Assembly: GCA_021773555.1 (NCBI GenBank)
Contig: JAJFKA010000027.1
Coordinates: 1 to 64,000 of the forward strand
Source: Gammaproteobacteria bacterium
Lineage (GTDB): Bacteria > Pseudomonadota > Gammaproteobacteria > Pseudomonadales > Azotimanducaceae
Direction of reading: 5' to 3'
DNA length: 64,000 bases
The notes beneath the pieces are model-generated. The model was not told the DNA's origin and made no database searches. It saw only the letters and a program-made list of their open reading frames with translations. Both the position numbers and the translations under genes were made by a program. Every line of letters starts with the position of its first letter. Position 1 is the first letter of the stretch. Positions 36,434 through 44,782 of the stretch are shown here, piece after piece.

Positions 36434-37540
36434 ATGCCATTTCGACTATTCCTGTTTTGTCTGTTGTTTGTGATGCATCCCCTGCGTGCGGATATTACCA
36501 CCGAGACTTTGAAAGTTGAGGAATTCAACGGTGCGGGACCACACGGTATTCTGGTAATGAATTTCGAGAACAAGGCCGAGATCTATGATGCGGACACAGG
36601 CGCCTTACACGGCCAGATTTCGCTTGGCTATGGTGCGAACTATGTGGAGATTGACAGACACAACAAACAATTTCATGTGGCTGAGACGTACCTGAGCCGA
36701 CATACCCGCGGCGAGCGTACCGACGTGGTCAGCAGTTACAGTTTCCGCAATCTCTCTTCCGAGCAGGAAGTGATGATACCGGCCAAACATTCTTCCGGTT
36801 CGCCGATCCGCAGTTATTCAGGCATTTCAGGTGACGGCAGGTTTATGCTGGTCAACAACATCACTCCAGCCATGTCTGTTTCCGTGGTTGATCTGAAACG
36901 CGCAGCGTTCATTGGCGAGATTGCCACAGCCGGGTGCGGGCTGGTGTACCCCGTGGGCAAACGTGATTTTCTGCAGCTCTGTGGTGACGGTCGCATGCAG
37001 TTGATCAGCCTGGACAAGACTGGCAAGGAAGCGTCGCGGACGCATTCTGAAAAATTCTTCGAAATGGAACAAGATCCGGTGATGGAAAAGGCCGTGAAAA
37101 CTGATGCCGGTTGGATCTTCATGACTTTTAAAGGCCAGCTTTTCCTGGTTTCGGCGTCACGAGATGCACAAATCGCGATCAAGCCCTTGTTCACCCTCGA
37201 TGCTGAAATGGCAGGTTGGCGACCTGGCGGATTACAGCCAATTGCTTATCACCAGCCAAGCCACTCCCTGCTGGTGTTGATGCACGAAGGCGGTGACGAT
37301 ACCCACAAGGATCCCGGAACAGAGGTATGGCTTTTTGATCTGACGTCGCAGCGATTATTGCATCGACAGAAACTCGAGCAGATAGCATCGGCGATCGAAG
37401 TCAGTCAGGATGAAAATCCGCTGATCTACACTTTGTTTATCGGAAGCGAAACTCTGGATATTTACGATCTTCGCAAGGGCAGGAAAATCCGAAGTATCGA
37501 AGGGCTGGCATCCGCGCCCACATTTGTAATGAACCTTTAA
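36434..37540 (+). CDS. mauB: Quinoprotein amine dehydrogenase heavy chain (MauB/AauB type)
   Basis: About 368 residues from the ATG at 36434 (TAGGA upstream), beginning with a signal peptide (RLFLFCLLFVMHPLRA). It is the beta-propeller heavy subunit of a tryptophan tryptophylquinone amine dehydrogenase: GAGPHGILVMNFENKAEIYDADTG, GYGANYVEIDRHNKQFHVAETYLSR, GDGRMQLISLD, LLVLMHEGGDDTHKDPGTEVWLF and IYDLRKGRKIRSIEGL. The identity is supported by the order mauB-mauE-mauD-mauA. The periplasmic enzyme oxidises a primary amine to aldehyde plus ammonia. Whether methylamine or an aromatic amine is used cannot be told from sequence. Confidence 0.9.
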   Translation: MPFRLFLFCLLFVMHPLRADITTETLKVEEFNGAGPHGILVMNFENKAEIYDADTGALHGQISLGYGANYVEIDRHNKQFHVAETYLSRHTRGERTDVVSSYSFRNLSSEQEVMIPAKHSSGSPIRSYSGISGDGRFMLVNNITPAMSVSVVDLKRAAFIGEIATAGCGLVYPVGKRDFLQLCGDGRMQLISLDKTGKEASRTHSEKFFEMEQDPVMEKAVKTDAGWIFMTFKGQLFLVSASRDAQIAIKPLFTLDAEMAGWRPGGLQPIAYHQPSHSLLVLMHEGGDDTHKDPGTEVWLFDLTSQRLLHRQKLEQIASAIEVSQDENPLIYTLFIGSETLDIYDLRKGRKIRSIEGLASAPTFVMNL

Positions 37541-37542
37541 CG

Positions 37543-38067
37543 ATGGATCCTACCATTTTAGTGGTTGTCCAGGGCGCCTTTGCGCTTCTGTTCGCGCTTA
37601 GCGCAGCTGAGAAAAGACTGAACCGGGAAACCTTTCAATTTAATCTGGCTGAATACAGAATTGTACCAACGCGATTGGTGCCACTGGTATCCGGGATGAT
37701 CATCCCGATGGAAGCGATTGTCGCAATTTTACTGGTGCTGAGTAATCCGTTTGCCGGGGTTGTCATTGGACTCGCGATGCTTTCTTTGTACACCCTTGCG
37801 ATCTGGATCAATCTCTTGCGCGGTCGGGTCTGGATGGATTGCGGCTGTCTTGGTTCGAGCGGGGAAGGTCTCAGCTACTGGCTTGTGCTGCGCAATTTGG
37901 GTCTGATTGGGATACTCAGCCTCGCTCTTCTGCCGAGGACGGGGCGATCCCTTGTATGGTTGGATTATGCGTCGATTTTCCTGTGCGTTGGTGCGCTTGC
38001 AACCGCGTATATCGCGATCAATTCGCTGATTGCAGCGAACACACGAACCAAAATGTGGTGGGCGTGA
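37543..38067 (+). CDS. mauE: Amine dehydrogenase maturation membrane protein MauE
   Basis: 174 residues, about five membrane spans (ILVVVQGAFALLFALSAAE, LVPLVSGMIIPMEAIVAILLVL, FAGVVIGLAMLSLYTLAIWI, NLGLIGILSLALLP, YASIFLCVGALATAYIAI). It has the MauE/DoxX-like fold and a loop Cys pair (Cys100-Gly-Cys102 in WMDCGCLG), similar to VKOR/DsbB-like redox membrane proteins. MauE is needed to form the many disulfides of the light chain, working with MauD. Its stop overlaps the mauD start (TGATG). Confidence 0.9.
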   Translation: MDPTILVVVQGAFALLFALSAAEKRLNRETFQFNLAEYRIVPTRLVPLVSGMIIPMEAIVAILLVLSNPFAGVVIGLAMLSLYTLAIWINLLRGRVWMDCGCLGSSGEGLSYWLVLRNLGLIGILSLALLPRTGRSLVWLDYASIFLCVGALATAYIAINSLIAANTRTKMWWA

Positions 38068-38672
38068 TGGGTGCAGCACTGATTATTTCCAATCTGTTGC
38101 TATGGTTTGTGGTGATTATCCTGCTGTTAGCAGTGCTTGCGCTTGCGCGACAGATCGGGGTGTTGCATGAACGGGTAGCCCCGGTGGGTGCGTTGATGCC
38201 GATGGAAGGGCCAAGAATTGGGGAACTGGTAACGCCGCTTGATGCTCCATTGCTGGCTGGTGGGAATATTCGTATTGGCGGTGAACAGCCCATTAAGACC
38301 TTCATATACTTTCTTTCACCGACCTGCCCCATTTGTAAATCGTTGTTGCCAGCGGTGCGCAGCCTGGCTGAGCATGAAAACGACAAGATTAAACTCATAT
38401 TCGCGAGTGACGGCGACGATGTGGCGACCCATCAGCAATATGCTAAAGAACAGGACCTGGGCGGGTATGATTATGTACTGTCTCAACCGCTGGGACTGGC
38501 GTTGGGTGTCAACAAACTACCGTTCGCAGTGTTGATTAATGAACAGGGGGTGCTACGTGGTCGCGGACTCGTGAACAGTCGTGAACACCTCGAAAGCCTG
38601 CTCCAGGCCGATGAAATAGGTGTCGCCTCGTTACAGGAATATCTCGGAATCTCGGAAAAAACTGCCTTGTGA
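38067..38672 (+). CDS. mauD: Amine dehydrogenase maturation thioredoxin-like protein MauD
   Basis: 201 residues from the ATG at 38067. An N-terminal membrane anchor (LIISNLLLWFVVIILLLAVLALA) carries a periplasmic thioredoxin fold with the active-site pair Cys87-Pro-Ile-Cys90 (FLSPTCPICKSLLPAV) and a cis-Pro loop (VNKLPFAVLINEQG). MauD assists correct disulfide pairing of the light chain, whose mature part here has 14 cysteines. The mauA start (GTG) overlaps its stop by 4 bases. Confidence 0.92.
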   Translation: MGAALIISNLLLWFVVIILLLAVLALARQIGVLHERVAPVGALMPMEGPRIGELVTPLDAPLLAGGNIRIGGEQPIKTFIYFLSPTCPICKSLLPAVRSLAEHENDKIKLIFASDGDDVATHQQYAKEQDLGGYDYVLSQPLGLALGVNKLPFAVLINEQGVLRGRGLVNSREHLESLLQADEIGVASLQEYLGISEKTAL

Positions 38673-39214
38673 AAATGCCAATGAAAAAACCGTCACGCAA
38701 TGATTTCATGTCCCGCATAGACCAGCGTGTGGGAAAGTCAACGCGACATTCCGCACGCCAGATGTCACGCCGCAGCATGCTGACCCGATTGGGCCAGCTA
38801 CTGGTTGGAACGGCGCTGGTGCCGGTACTGCCAGTAGCCCGGGCGAGTGGGCCGGTCCGGGTTCCGGAAATTGGAGACCCGCAAAGTTGCGATTACTGGC
38901 GGTACTGTGCGATCGATGGCTATTTGTGCAGTTGCTGCGGAGGATCATCCAGCAGTTGTCCACCCGGGGCAGAACCCTCGCCCGTTACCTGGGTCGGTAC
39001 CTGTGAAAATCCTGTGGACGGTAAACGATACATTATCTCCTACAACGACTGTTGCGGTAAGGCAGAATGCGGCAAATGTTTTTGCAATCGCAACGAAGGC
39101 GACAGGCCGGTTTACTACCCGCCGAAAAGTAATGACATCAACTGGTGTGTGGGTACGAAATCGAATGCCTACCATTGTTCAACTGCCGTTGTCGTCGGGC
39201 TTGATGAAGATTGA
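38669..39214 (+). CDS. mauA: Quinoprotein amine dehydrogenase light chain with TTQ tryptophans
   Basis: 181 residues. A long Tat-type leader (SRRSMLTRLGQLLVGTALVPVLPVARA) precedes a compact Cys-rich domain. Both tryptophans that form the tryptophan tryptophylquinone cofactor align with Paracoccus MADH: Trp108 (VTWVGTC) and Trp159 (NDINWCVG). The active-site aspartates align too: Asp83 (AIDGYLC) and Asp127 (NDCCG). The mature part has 14 cysteines against 12 in Paracoccus (from memory); the extra two are in CSCC and AEC, so a seventh disulfide is possible. It needs MauD/MauE for folding. In methylamine systems it also needs MauG, which is not present in the window. Confidence 0.93.
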   Translation: MKMPMKKPSRNDFMSRIDQRVGKSTRHSARQMSRRSMLTRLGQLLVGTALVPVLPVARASGPVRVPEIGDPQSCDYWRYCAIDGYLCSCCGGSSSSCPPGAEPSPVTWVGTCENPVDGKRYIISYNDCCGKAECGKCFCNRNEGDRPVYYPPKSNDINWCVGTKSNAYHCSTAVVVGLDED

Positions 39215-39600
39215 TGAAATGGCTGGTGCTCGGAATTGCTTGCGGGTTTGCCCTGGATCTCGGCGCCAGTCCGAAAAGCGACTACATGATTCACTGTATG
39301 GGATGCCATCAGCAAAATGGCCAGGGTATGCCGCCGGAAGTACCGGCATTCGATACGACCCTCGGAACTATTGCGGCGACACCTGAAGGACGAGCTTATC
39401 TGGTCCGCGTTCCCGGTGCCTCACAGGCTCTGTTGGACGATGCAGAACTGGCCGGACTGATGAACTGGTTGCTGTTGCGTTACGCATCAATGAGTCCGGA
39501 CTTTGTTGCCTATGACGCAGATGAAGTCGGTCGTTATCGGCGTTCACCGCTGGCCAGCCCCGCGCAGGCAAGACAAAAAATATTGTCGCAGTCCAGATGA
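39214..39600 (+). CDS. Small periplasmic monohaem cytochrome c of the amine dehydrogenase cluster
   Basis: 128 residues from the ATG at 39214, which overlaps the mauA stop (TGATG). It has a short signal peptide (KWLVLGIACGFALDLGA) and one haem site, Cys28-Met-Gly-Cys31-His32, in YMIHCMGCHQQNGQGMPPEVP. The axial Met may lie in LLRYASMSPDFV. It is probably the electron acceptor of the amine dehydrogenase, or a subunit that hands electrons to it; mono-haem cytochromes follow the light chain in aromatic amine dehydrogenase clusters as I recall them. It is not MauG, which is diheme and far longer. Confidence 0.87.
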   Translation: MKWLVLGIACGFALDLGASPKSDYMIHCMGCHQQNGQGMPPEVPAFDTTLGTIAATPEGRAYLVRVPGASQALLDDAELAGLMNWLLLRYASMSPDFVAYDADEVGRYRRSPLASPAQARQKILSQSR

Positions 39601-39695
39601 TTATCTACTGTCGTCCGGCAGGATTATCAGTTGCATCGATATACCACTACCGGTGGTTAAAAAAGTAATTCAGAGTGCCAAACAAAAGGAGAAAA

Positions 39696-39941
39696 ATGAT
39701 GGTCGGAATAATAAAAGGAATCGGCGTTATTGTGATGGGCGTTTTGCTGGCAGCTTGTGGAAACGATAATCCACCGCCACAGAGCAAGGCTGCGGTGGAA
39801 ACAACAACTGCGAAGGCAGAACCAAAAGCGAATAATCCACTGGCCAAAGAGCAGCAGTTAATAGAGCAGGCGAAAGGTATACAGAGCATGCTGGACAAGG
39901 ACACCGAAGAGAAGAAAAAGGCCATGGACGAATTAAACTAG
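39696..39941 (+). CDS. Small lipoprotein
   Basis: About 81 residues from the ATG at 39696, directly after AAAAGGAG. The signal peptide ends in a lipobox (VLLAACGND), so Cys would be lipidated. The mature part is a short low-complexity charged segment followed by a helix (LAKEQQLIEQAKGIQSMLDKDTEEKKKAMDEL) that could form a coiled coil. It is 95 bp after the amine dehydrogenase cytochrome. Function unknown. Confidence 0.75.
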   Translation: MMVGIIKGIGVIVMGVLLAACGNDNPPPQSKAAVETTTAKAEPKANNPLAKEQQLIEQAKGIQSMLDKDTEEKKKAMDELN

Positions 39942-39992
39942 CCTCGGAACGCAAAAATCCACGACACCTGCTCACCGGTTTGGATTTCAGGC

Positions 39993-40880
39993 TTAGCTGG
40001 GAAAAGGATCGCTGTCTGTAACTGCGGGAGACTGATCAAAACTTTGGGCCAGGTAATCCTCGAGACTTCGCGCAGGTCTGCCCAGTAAATCTGCAACCCG
40101 GGAATTGGCAACATCACCGAGTCCCTGAAGAAATGCCTGGTTGAACTGGAGCAGGATATTAATGTGCCAGTCCGGTTGACCGCTCGTGCGGAGATTCGCC
40201 TTAATCGCATCCAGTGTCTGGGGCGAGTAGATCACCACCCGCCCAAAATGCTTCGACATCAGGCTGGCAACCTCCGGGTAGCTGACGCTTCGGTTAGTCG
40301 TCAGGGTCACCGTCTCATTCATCCAGGGAGAAACCTCAACCAGTAATTTAGCGCATACATCCGCAATGTCAGCCACATCAATCATTGCAATTCGGGCATC
40401 GCCGACACCCGCGCGTATCACACCCTCGTTCTTGGCTGTGGTCAATTGAAAATCAAGGTTCTGCATAAAAAACAGTGGGCGCAGAAAGGTATACGGCAAG
40501 CCTGACAAGACTATTTGCTGTTCAGTTTCCGCGTGCCACCGACCGCAATCCACGTTTGAATCCTGTGCTGTTCCAAGACCGGAAATTTTGACAATGTACG
40601 GACTACCCGCCTTGCTTGCGGCCCTGACCACATTACCTTGCAAGGTGACTTGTTCAGGATTGACGGGCGACACCAGCAACAGTGAAGTAACCCCTTCGAG
40701 GGCGCTGACCAGAACGTCTGGGTCTGCCATGTCACCGACAACAAGTTCAGTGTGACCCGGCAGTCGCGCCGTTGCCTTTTCCCGGTCACGAACGAGGGCA
40801 CGGACCTTGTGTCCTTCCGGGATCAGATTGTGAACGACTTGCCGGCCAATACGGCCTGTGGCCCCACAGATTAGAATCAT
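39993..40880 (-). CDS. NmrA-like NAD(P)-binding oxidoreductase
   Basis: About 295 residues from the ATG at 40880 (MILICGATGRIGRQVV). It is an atypical/extended SDR: Rossmann motif GATGRIG, RALVRDREKA after the second strand (Arg suggesting NADPH), VVGDMADPDVLVSALEGVTSLLLVSP, and YTFLRPLFFMQNLDF. The classical YxxxK pair is not evident, which is usual in the NmrA/HSCARG group that senses redox state or reduces quinones. It is divergent from the amidohydrolase gene across 161 bp. Confidence 0.85.
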   Translation of the reverse strand: MILICGATGRIGRQVVHNLIPEGHKVRALVRDREKATARLPGHTELVVGDMADPDVLVSALEGVTSLLLVSPVNPEQVTLQGNVVRAASKAGSPYIVKISGLGTAQDSNVDCGRWHAETEQQIVLSGLPYTFLRPLFFMQNLDFQLTTAKNEGVIRAGVGDARIAMIDVADIADVCAKLLVEVSPWMNETVTLTTNRSVSYPEVASLMSKHFGRVVIYSPQTLDAIKANLRTSGQPDWHINILLQFNQAFLQGLGDVANSRVADLLGRPARSLEDYLAQSFDQSPAVTDSDPFPS

Positions 40881-41041
40881 AGGTTTCTCAATCCGGACAT
40901 TATCTGGGTCCTGCGCCCCGGGGGACAACGGAAAGGACAGTAGCGGGAGATTGCCACGATGATCCGGCACGGGCAACCGTCAATGGCACCAAACGGGGGG
41001 ATGGTGATATATTGATTGCAATTGCTTTCTGGAGTTTCTCG

Positions 41042-42277
41042 ATGAGCACGATTCCCGCACCCGATGAACAAAATGCCTGGCGATTAGATACACCCGGTTC
41101 AGCGAACTGGATCAGATCTGCACGTCCAGACTCACCCAACAAGTTCTTTATGGTTTCAACCGACGGTCACGTTCAGGAGCCTTCAGACTTGTGGGCCACA
41201 CGAATGGATAAAAAATATCGGGAGCGGCTTCCCGGGGTTGTGGTTGATCCCAAGGGCGATAAGTTCCAGAAGACAGAGGGTTTTCGACCGGTACGAATTC
41301 GTAACATTGCCTTTTCCGGTGAGGACATGCTCCGGAACAAGTCCGGTTATACGCCTGCTGAGCGAATTGCTGACCTGGCGGCGGACGGGGTGGATGCGGA
41401 AATACTTTTCCCGAACAAGGGGCTTACCATCTGGGCGACGCCTGATGCGAAATTCAGTCAGGAGATGTGTAAAGTCTATAACGACTGGGCATGGGAAACT
41501 TTTGCAGAGGTCAATGATGTGTTGTCTCCGATGGCGTGCATTGCGGCTGCTGACATCAATGGTGCGATTACCGAGGTTGAGCGGTCTGCGATGCGAGGAT
41601 TTCGCGGTCTGGCCCTGCCGTGTAAACCGGTATGGGGTGCGCCGAATCACGAGGACCTGAACTACAATTTGCCTGAATTTGACCCGCTCTGGGCGACCAT
41701 TCATGAGACAGGATTACCAGTGACCTTTCACGTTTCCACCGGTCGTGATCCAAGAACCTCCCGGGGTAATGGCGGGGCAGTCATTAATTACGCGGTCCAT
41801 TCGCTGGCGCCAACGATGGAGCCCATTGCTAATCTATGTGCTTCAGGTGTGCTGGAGCGGTTCCCCGGCTTGAAGTTCGGATCGGTCGAGGCAGGCATCG
41901 GCTGGGTGGCCTGGGCGATTCTGGCGATGGATGAAGCCTACAGGAAACATCATATGTTCGTTCGTCCGAAACTTGCGATGTTACCGAGTGAGTATTTCAA
42001 ACGTAATGGTTTTGCGACCTTCCAGGAAGATAAGGCTGGTCTGGATCTGGCCCGTGAACACGGCCTCGTGGACAATTTTATGTGGGCCAATGATTATCCT
42101 CACCATGAAGGAACCTGGCCGCATTCTGCTGCCGCGATCGAGCGGACCATGGGTAAACTGGATGATCTGGAACGCGCGCGAATTCTTGGGCTTAACGCGG
42201 CAAGAGTATTCGGGTTTTCCATTCCGTCGCGGTACCACGATTATGATGACGTTCGTGCGCAGGTAGAAAACGGTTGA
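41042..42277 (+). CDS. Amidohydrolase family protein (amidohydrolase_2)
   Basis: 411 residues from the ATG at 41042, with GGAG upstream. It has a TIM-barrel metal hydrolase/decarboxylase pattern: STDGHVQEPSDLW near the N-terminus (the family's DxHxxE-like site), LAADGVDAEILFPN, CIAAADINGAITEVERS, PVTFHVSTGRDPRTSRG with the barrel His, GSVEAGIGWVAWAI and FMWANDYPHHEGTWPHS with the Asp. These proteins often sit in steroid or aromatic catabolic clusters as hydrolases or decarboxylases. Its stop overlaps the thiolase-like gene's TTG start, so it heads an operon with the thiolase-like and DUF35 genes. Confidence 0.9.
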   Translation: MSTIPAPDEQNAWRLDTPGSANWIRSARPDSPNKFFMVSTDGHVQEPSDLWATRMDKKYRERLPGVVVDPKGDKFQKTEGFRPVRIRNIAFSGEDMLRNKSGYTPAERIADLAADGVDAEILFPNKGLTIWATPDAKFSQEMCKVYNDWAWETFAEVNDVLSPMACIAAADINGAITEVERSAMRGFRGLALPCKPVWGAPNHEDLNYNLPEFDPLWATIHETGLPVTFHVSTGRDPRTSRGNGGAVINYAVHSLAPTMEPIANLCASGVLERFPGLKFGSVEAGIGWVAWAILAMDEAYRKHHMFVRPKLAMLPSEYFKRNGFATFQEDKAGLDLAREHGLVDNFMWANDYPHHEGTWPHSAAAIERTMGKLDDLERARILGLNAARVFGFSIPSRYHDYDDVRAQVENG

Positions 42278-43458
42278 GCGCGGAGCGAACCTTACGCGGA
42301 CGCGCTGTCGTTGCCGGGGTTGCCGAAACGACCTATTACAAACGGGGTGAATCTCCCGACGACGAATTCAAGCTTGCGCTGGAAGCGATAACAGGTGCCT
42401 GTCGCAGTGCGGGTATCTCACCGCAGGAAATCGATGGATTTGCGTCCTACAGCAACGATCGCAGCGACGCCTCAAGGCTGGCTGCCGCACTGGGCATCCA
42501 CGATTTACGCTTTGCGAATATGCAATGGGGCGGTGGTGGTGGCGGCGGGTCCGGCGCAATCGGTAATGCGGTTGCAGCAATCGCGACCGGCATGGCAGAG
42601 TGTGTGGTTGTTTTCCGGGCACTGGCACAGGGGCAGTTTGGTCGCTTCGGTCAGGGCCCAAGGCGCAATACTATAAGCGGGGAGTTCGCGCACACTGTCC
42701 CGTATGGACTCATGTCACCAGCTCAAATGTTTGCCATGAAAGTTACTCGATTTATGCATGATCACCAGGTTCAGCAGGCGGCGTTACGTGCAATTTCTCT
42801 CGCGTCCTATCAACACGCGCAGAACAATCCCCGGGCAGTCATGTATGGACGGCCTCTGGATGAACAGCAATATGATGAATCCAGATGGATTGTTGAACCT
42901 TTCCATCTCTACGACTGCTGCCAGGAAAATGATGGTGCTGCAGCGATCATTCTGGTCTCTGCCGAGCGCGCACAGGAATTCGATCATCCCGGGTGTTATC
43001 TGTTAAGTGCGGCCGCGGGCTCTCATCATCGTGCAGGTGCCCCGGTCCACAATGCGCCTGACTACGCGACATCGGCTTTTAAAACATTGGCACCCAGGCT
43101 TTTTGAGATGGCAGGGGTTGGCGTAAGCGAAGTTAACGTACTGCAGAGTTACGAGAATTTTACCGGCGGCGTGCTGATGAGCATTGTTGAGCACGGATTT
43201 TGCACTCCTGAGGAGTGTAACGATTTCTTCACACTGGAAAACCTGACTGCTCCACGAGGGCGCGTACCCCTGAACACAAGTGGTGGTAACCTGGCCGAAT
43301 GTTATATGCACGGGCTTGGCTTGAATATCGAGGCCGTCCGACAAGTATGGGGTGAATCAAGCAACCAGGTTAGCGGGGCAGATATTTCCATGGTCATTTC
43401 CGGGCCCATGGTAACGCCGGTGAGTGCCTGCATATTTGGCTCGGAGGCGACCTTATGA
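42274..43458 (+). CDS. Thiolase-fold (SCP2/Ltp-like) protein lacking the catalytic cysteines
   Basis: 394 residues starting with TTG at 42274 and ending with an ATGA overlap onto the DUF35 gene. The thiolase fold is clear (AVVAGVAETTYYKRGESPDDE, GISPQEIDGFASYSNDRSDASRLAAALG, VLQSYENFTGGVLMSIVEHGF, PLNTSGGNLAECYMHGLGLNIEAVRQ). The nucleophile Cys is absent: the loop reads WGGGGGGGSGAIG (Gly86-92). The C-terminal catalytic Cys is also missing (MVISGPMVTPVSA). His346 follows Tyr344 in ECYMHG. Loss of cysteines plus a coupled DUF35 partner resembles Ltp2-type aldolases that release the steroid side chain, rather than a thiolase. Inference. Confidence 0.87.
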   Translation: MSAERTLRGRAVVAGVAETTYYKRGESPDDEFKLALEAITGACRSAGISPQEIDGFASYSNDRSDASRLAAALGIHDLRFANMQWGGGGGGGSGAIGNAVAAIATGMAECVVVFRALAQGQFGRFGQGPRRNTISGEFAHTVPYGLMSPAQMFAMKVTRFMHDHQVQQAALRAISLASYQHAQNNPRAVMYGRPLDEQQYDESRWIVEPFHLYDCCQENDGAAAIILVSAERAQEFDHPGCYLLSAAAGSHHRAGAPVHNAPDYATSAFKTLAPRLFEMAGVGVSEVNVLQSYENFTGGVLMSIVEHGFCTPEECNDFFTLENLTAPRGRVPLNTSGGNLAECYMHGLGLNIEAVRQVWGESSNQVSGADISMVISGPMVTPVSACIFGSEATL

Positions 43459-43895
43459 GTGCGTACCTGCAGGACGGATTACCCAGTCCGGTTGCTAATA
43501 ATCTTGACGCGCCTTTCTGGAAAGGTTTGCAGGACAATCGCCTGCTGATCCAGCGTTGCGCTAACTGCAGCAACTGGCAATGGGGCCCCGAATGGATCTG
43601 CCATCACTGTCACAGTTTTGAGCTCGATTTTGAAGAGACAAAGGCCAGCGGGGTTATTTATAGCTACGAGCGCGTCTGGCACCCAGTGCATCCGGCGCTG
43701 GCAAGCCAGGGACCTTATCTCATCGTCCTGGTAGCCTTGCCGGCCGCAGGTGCTGTGCGCCTGGTGGGGAATCTGCTGGGCGATCCCCGACAGGATGTTG
43801 AGATCGGCGGCCGGGTCGAGGGAGTATTTGAGCATCATCTCGATGCAGAATCGAACTACAGCCTGCTGCAATGGCAAAATATACCCCTTGAATAG
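43455..43895 (+). CDS. Zn-ribbon/OB-fold (DUF35, ChsH2-like) protein
   Basis: 146 residues. The N-terminal helical segment (NNLDAPFWKGLQDNRLLIQRC) leads into a rubredoxin-like zinc ribbon with four cysteines (CANCSNWQWGPEWICHHC), then an OB fold (GVIYSYERVWHPVHPA, LIVLVALPAAGAVRLVGNLLG, IGGRVEGVFEHH). DUF35 proteins bind acyl-CoA and form complexes with thiolase-fold partners. The 4-base overlap with the preceding gene predicts a 1:1 complex with it. Confidence 0.92.
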   Translation: MSAYLQDGLPSPVANNLDAPFWKGLQDNRLLIQRCANCSNWQWGPEWICHHCHSFELDFEETKASGVIYSYERVWHPVHPALASQGPYLIVLVALPAAGAVRLVGNLLGDPRQDVEIGGRVEGVFEHHLDAESNYSLLQWQNIPLE

Positions 43896-43946
43896 AGTGA
43901 TGGGTGATCCGCCTGGCGGGAGCCAACTATTGAACCAGCATCTACC

Positions 43947-44777
43947 TTGAGCGCCAGTGTCAGCGATGTTCTCCGTTGCCCCATATGCGCAACGCCACTT
44001 CTAGATGCATCCAGACAGCTCGTTTGTGTGGCCGGCCATAGCTTCGATCGTGCCAGCGAAGGCTATGTGAATTTGCTGGCGGCCAATATGAAAAGCACCG
44101 GCTTGCCCGGGGACACAGCGGGAGCGGTACAGGCCCGGAACAGGCTGCTGCAGGGTGGCTGGTTCGCACCCGCAGTGCAAAAAATTGCAGAGGTTATTGG
44201 CGCGTCCGACCTGGGCGATGCCTGGATTGGTGATCCAGGCTGTGGCACTGGCTATTTCCTGAATCAGCTCCGGGAAAAAAATGGCGGGATCTCGATTGTC
44301 GGCTTCGATATCTCGAAGGCAGCCATCAAGGTCGCGGCTAAAAATTATCCGCTGGGTAACTGGTTTGTGGCTAACGCCCGCAAGCTCCCGCTGGGGCCTG
44401 GTTGTCTCGACGCCCTGTTACTTACTTTCAGTCCAGCCTTCAGTGACCTCGGCCAGCATGTCAAACCGGGAGGCAGGATTATTGTGGTTAATGGCGGTAA
44501 TGATCACCTCGCCGAGGTTCGTACCGCGCTTTACCAGCAGGAACGCAACCGGACATTTGAGCCGCCGGAATTTGCGGTTGGCATCGAGCAGACGGATGAA
44601 CAGGTACTCACCTATGAGATCAGGATCGAGGACAGTGAAACACTCGCGGACCTCATCGACATGACGCCTTTTCGCCATACAAGCTCCCGGAATCGTCAGG
44701 AAGCATTTATCTCCCAGGGCAAGGCGACAATCACGATTGATCTGGTGTTACATGTTTACCGGGTTGAGGGCGGGTAA
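43947..44777 (+). CDS. rlmA: 23S rRNA (guanine-N1)-methyltransferase RlmA-like
   Basis: 276 residues starting at a TTG (43947) with a weak ribosome-binding site. The N-terminal zinc site is visible (CPICATPL, then CVAGHSFD), followed by the RlmA-specific EGYVNLLAANMKSTGLPGDTAGAVQARNRLLQGGWFAP and a class I SAM domain (WIGDPGCGTGYFLNQL, VGFDISKAAIKVAAKNYP). E. coli RlmA methylates G745 of 23S rRNA. The motif DPGCGTG in place of DxGCGEG is a small variation. It follows the DUF35 gene by 51 bp, probably by chance. Confidence 0.9.
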   Translation: MSASVSDVLRCPICATPLLDASRQLVCVAGHSFDRASEGYVNLLAANMKSTGLPGDTAGAVQARNRLLQGGWFAPAVQKIAEVIGASDLGDAWIGDPGCGTGYFLNQLREKNGGISIVGFDISKAAIKVAAKNYPLGNWFVANARKLPLGPGCLDALLLTFSPAFSDLGQHVKPGGRIIVVNGGNDHLAEVRTALYQQERNRTFEPPEFAVGIEQTDEQVLTYEIRIEDSETLADLIDMTPFRHTSSRNRQEAFISQGKATITIDLVLHVYRVEGG

Positions 44778-44782
44778 CCGGA

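Noticed and set aside
39214-39600. Reading the small cytochrome after mauA as MauG
   Set aside because: It has one CxxCH and 128 residues; MauG is diheme and about 350-400 residues.
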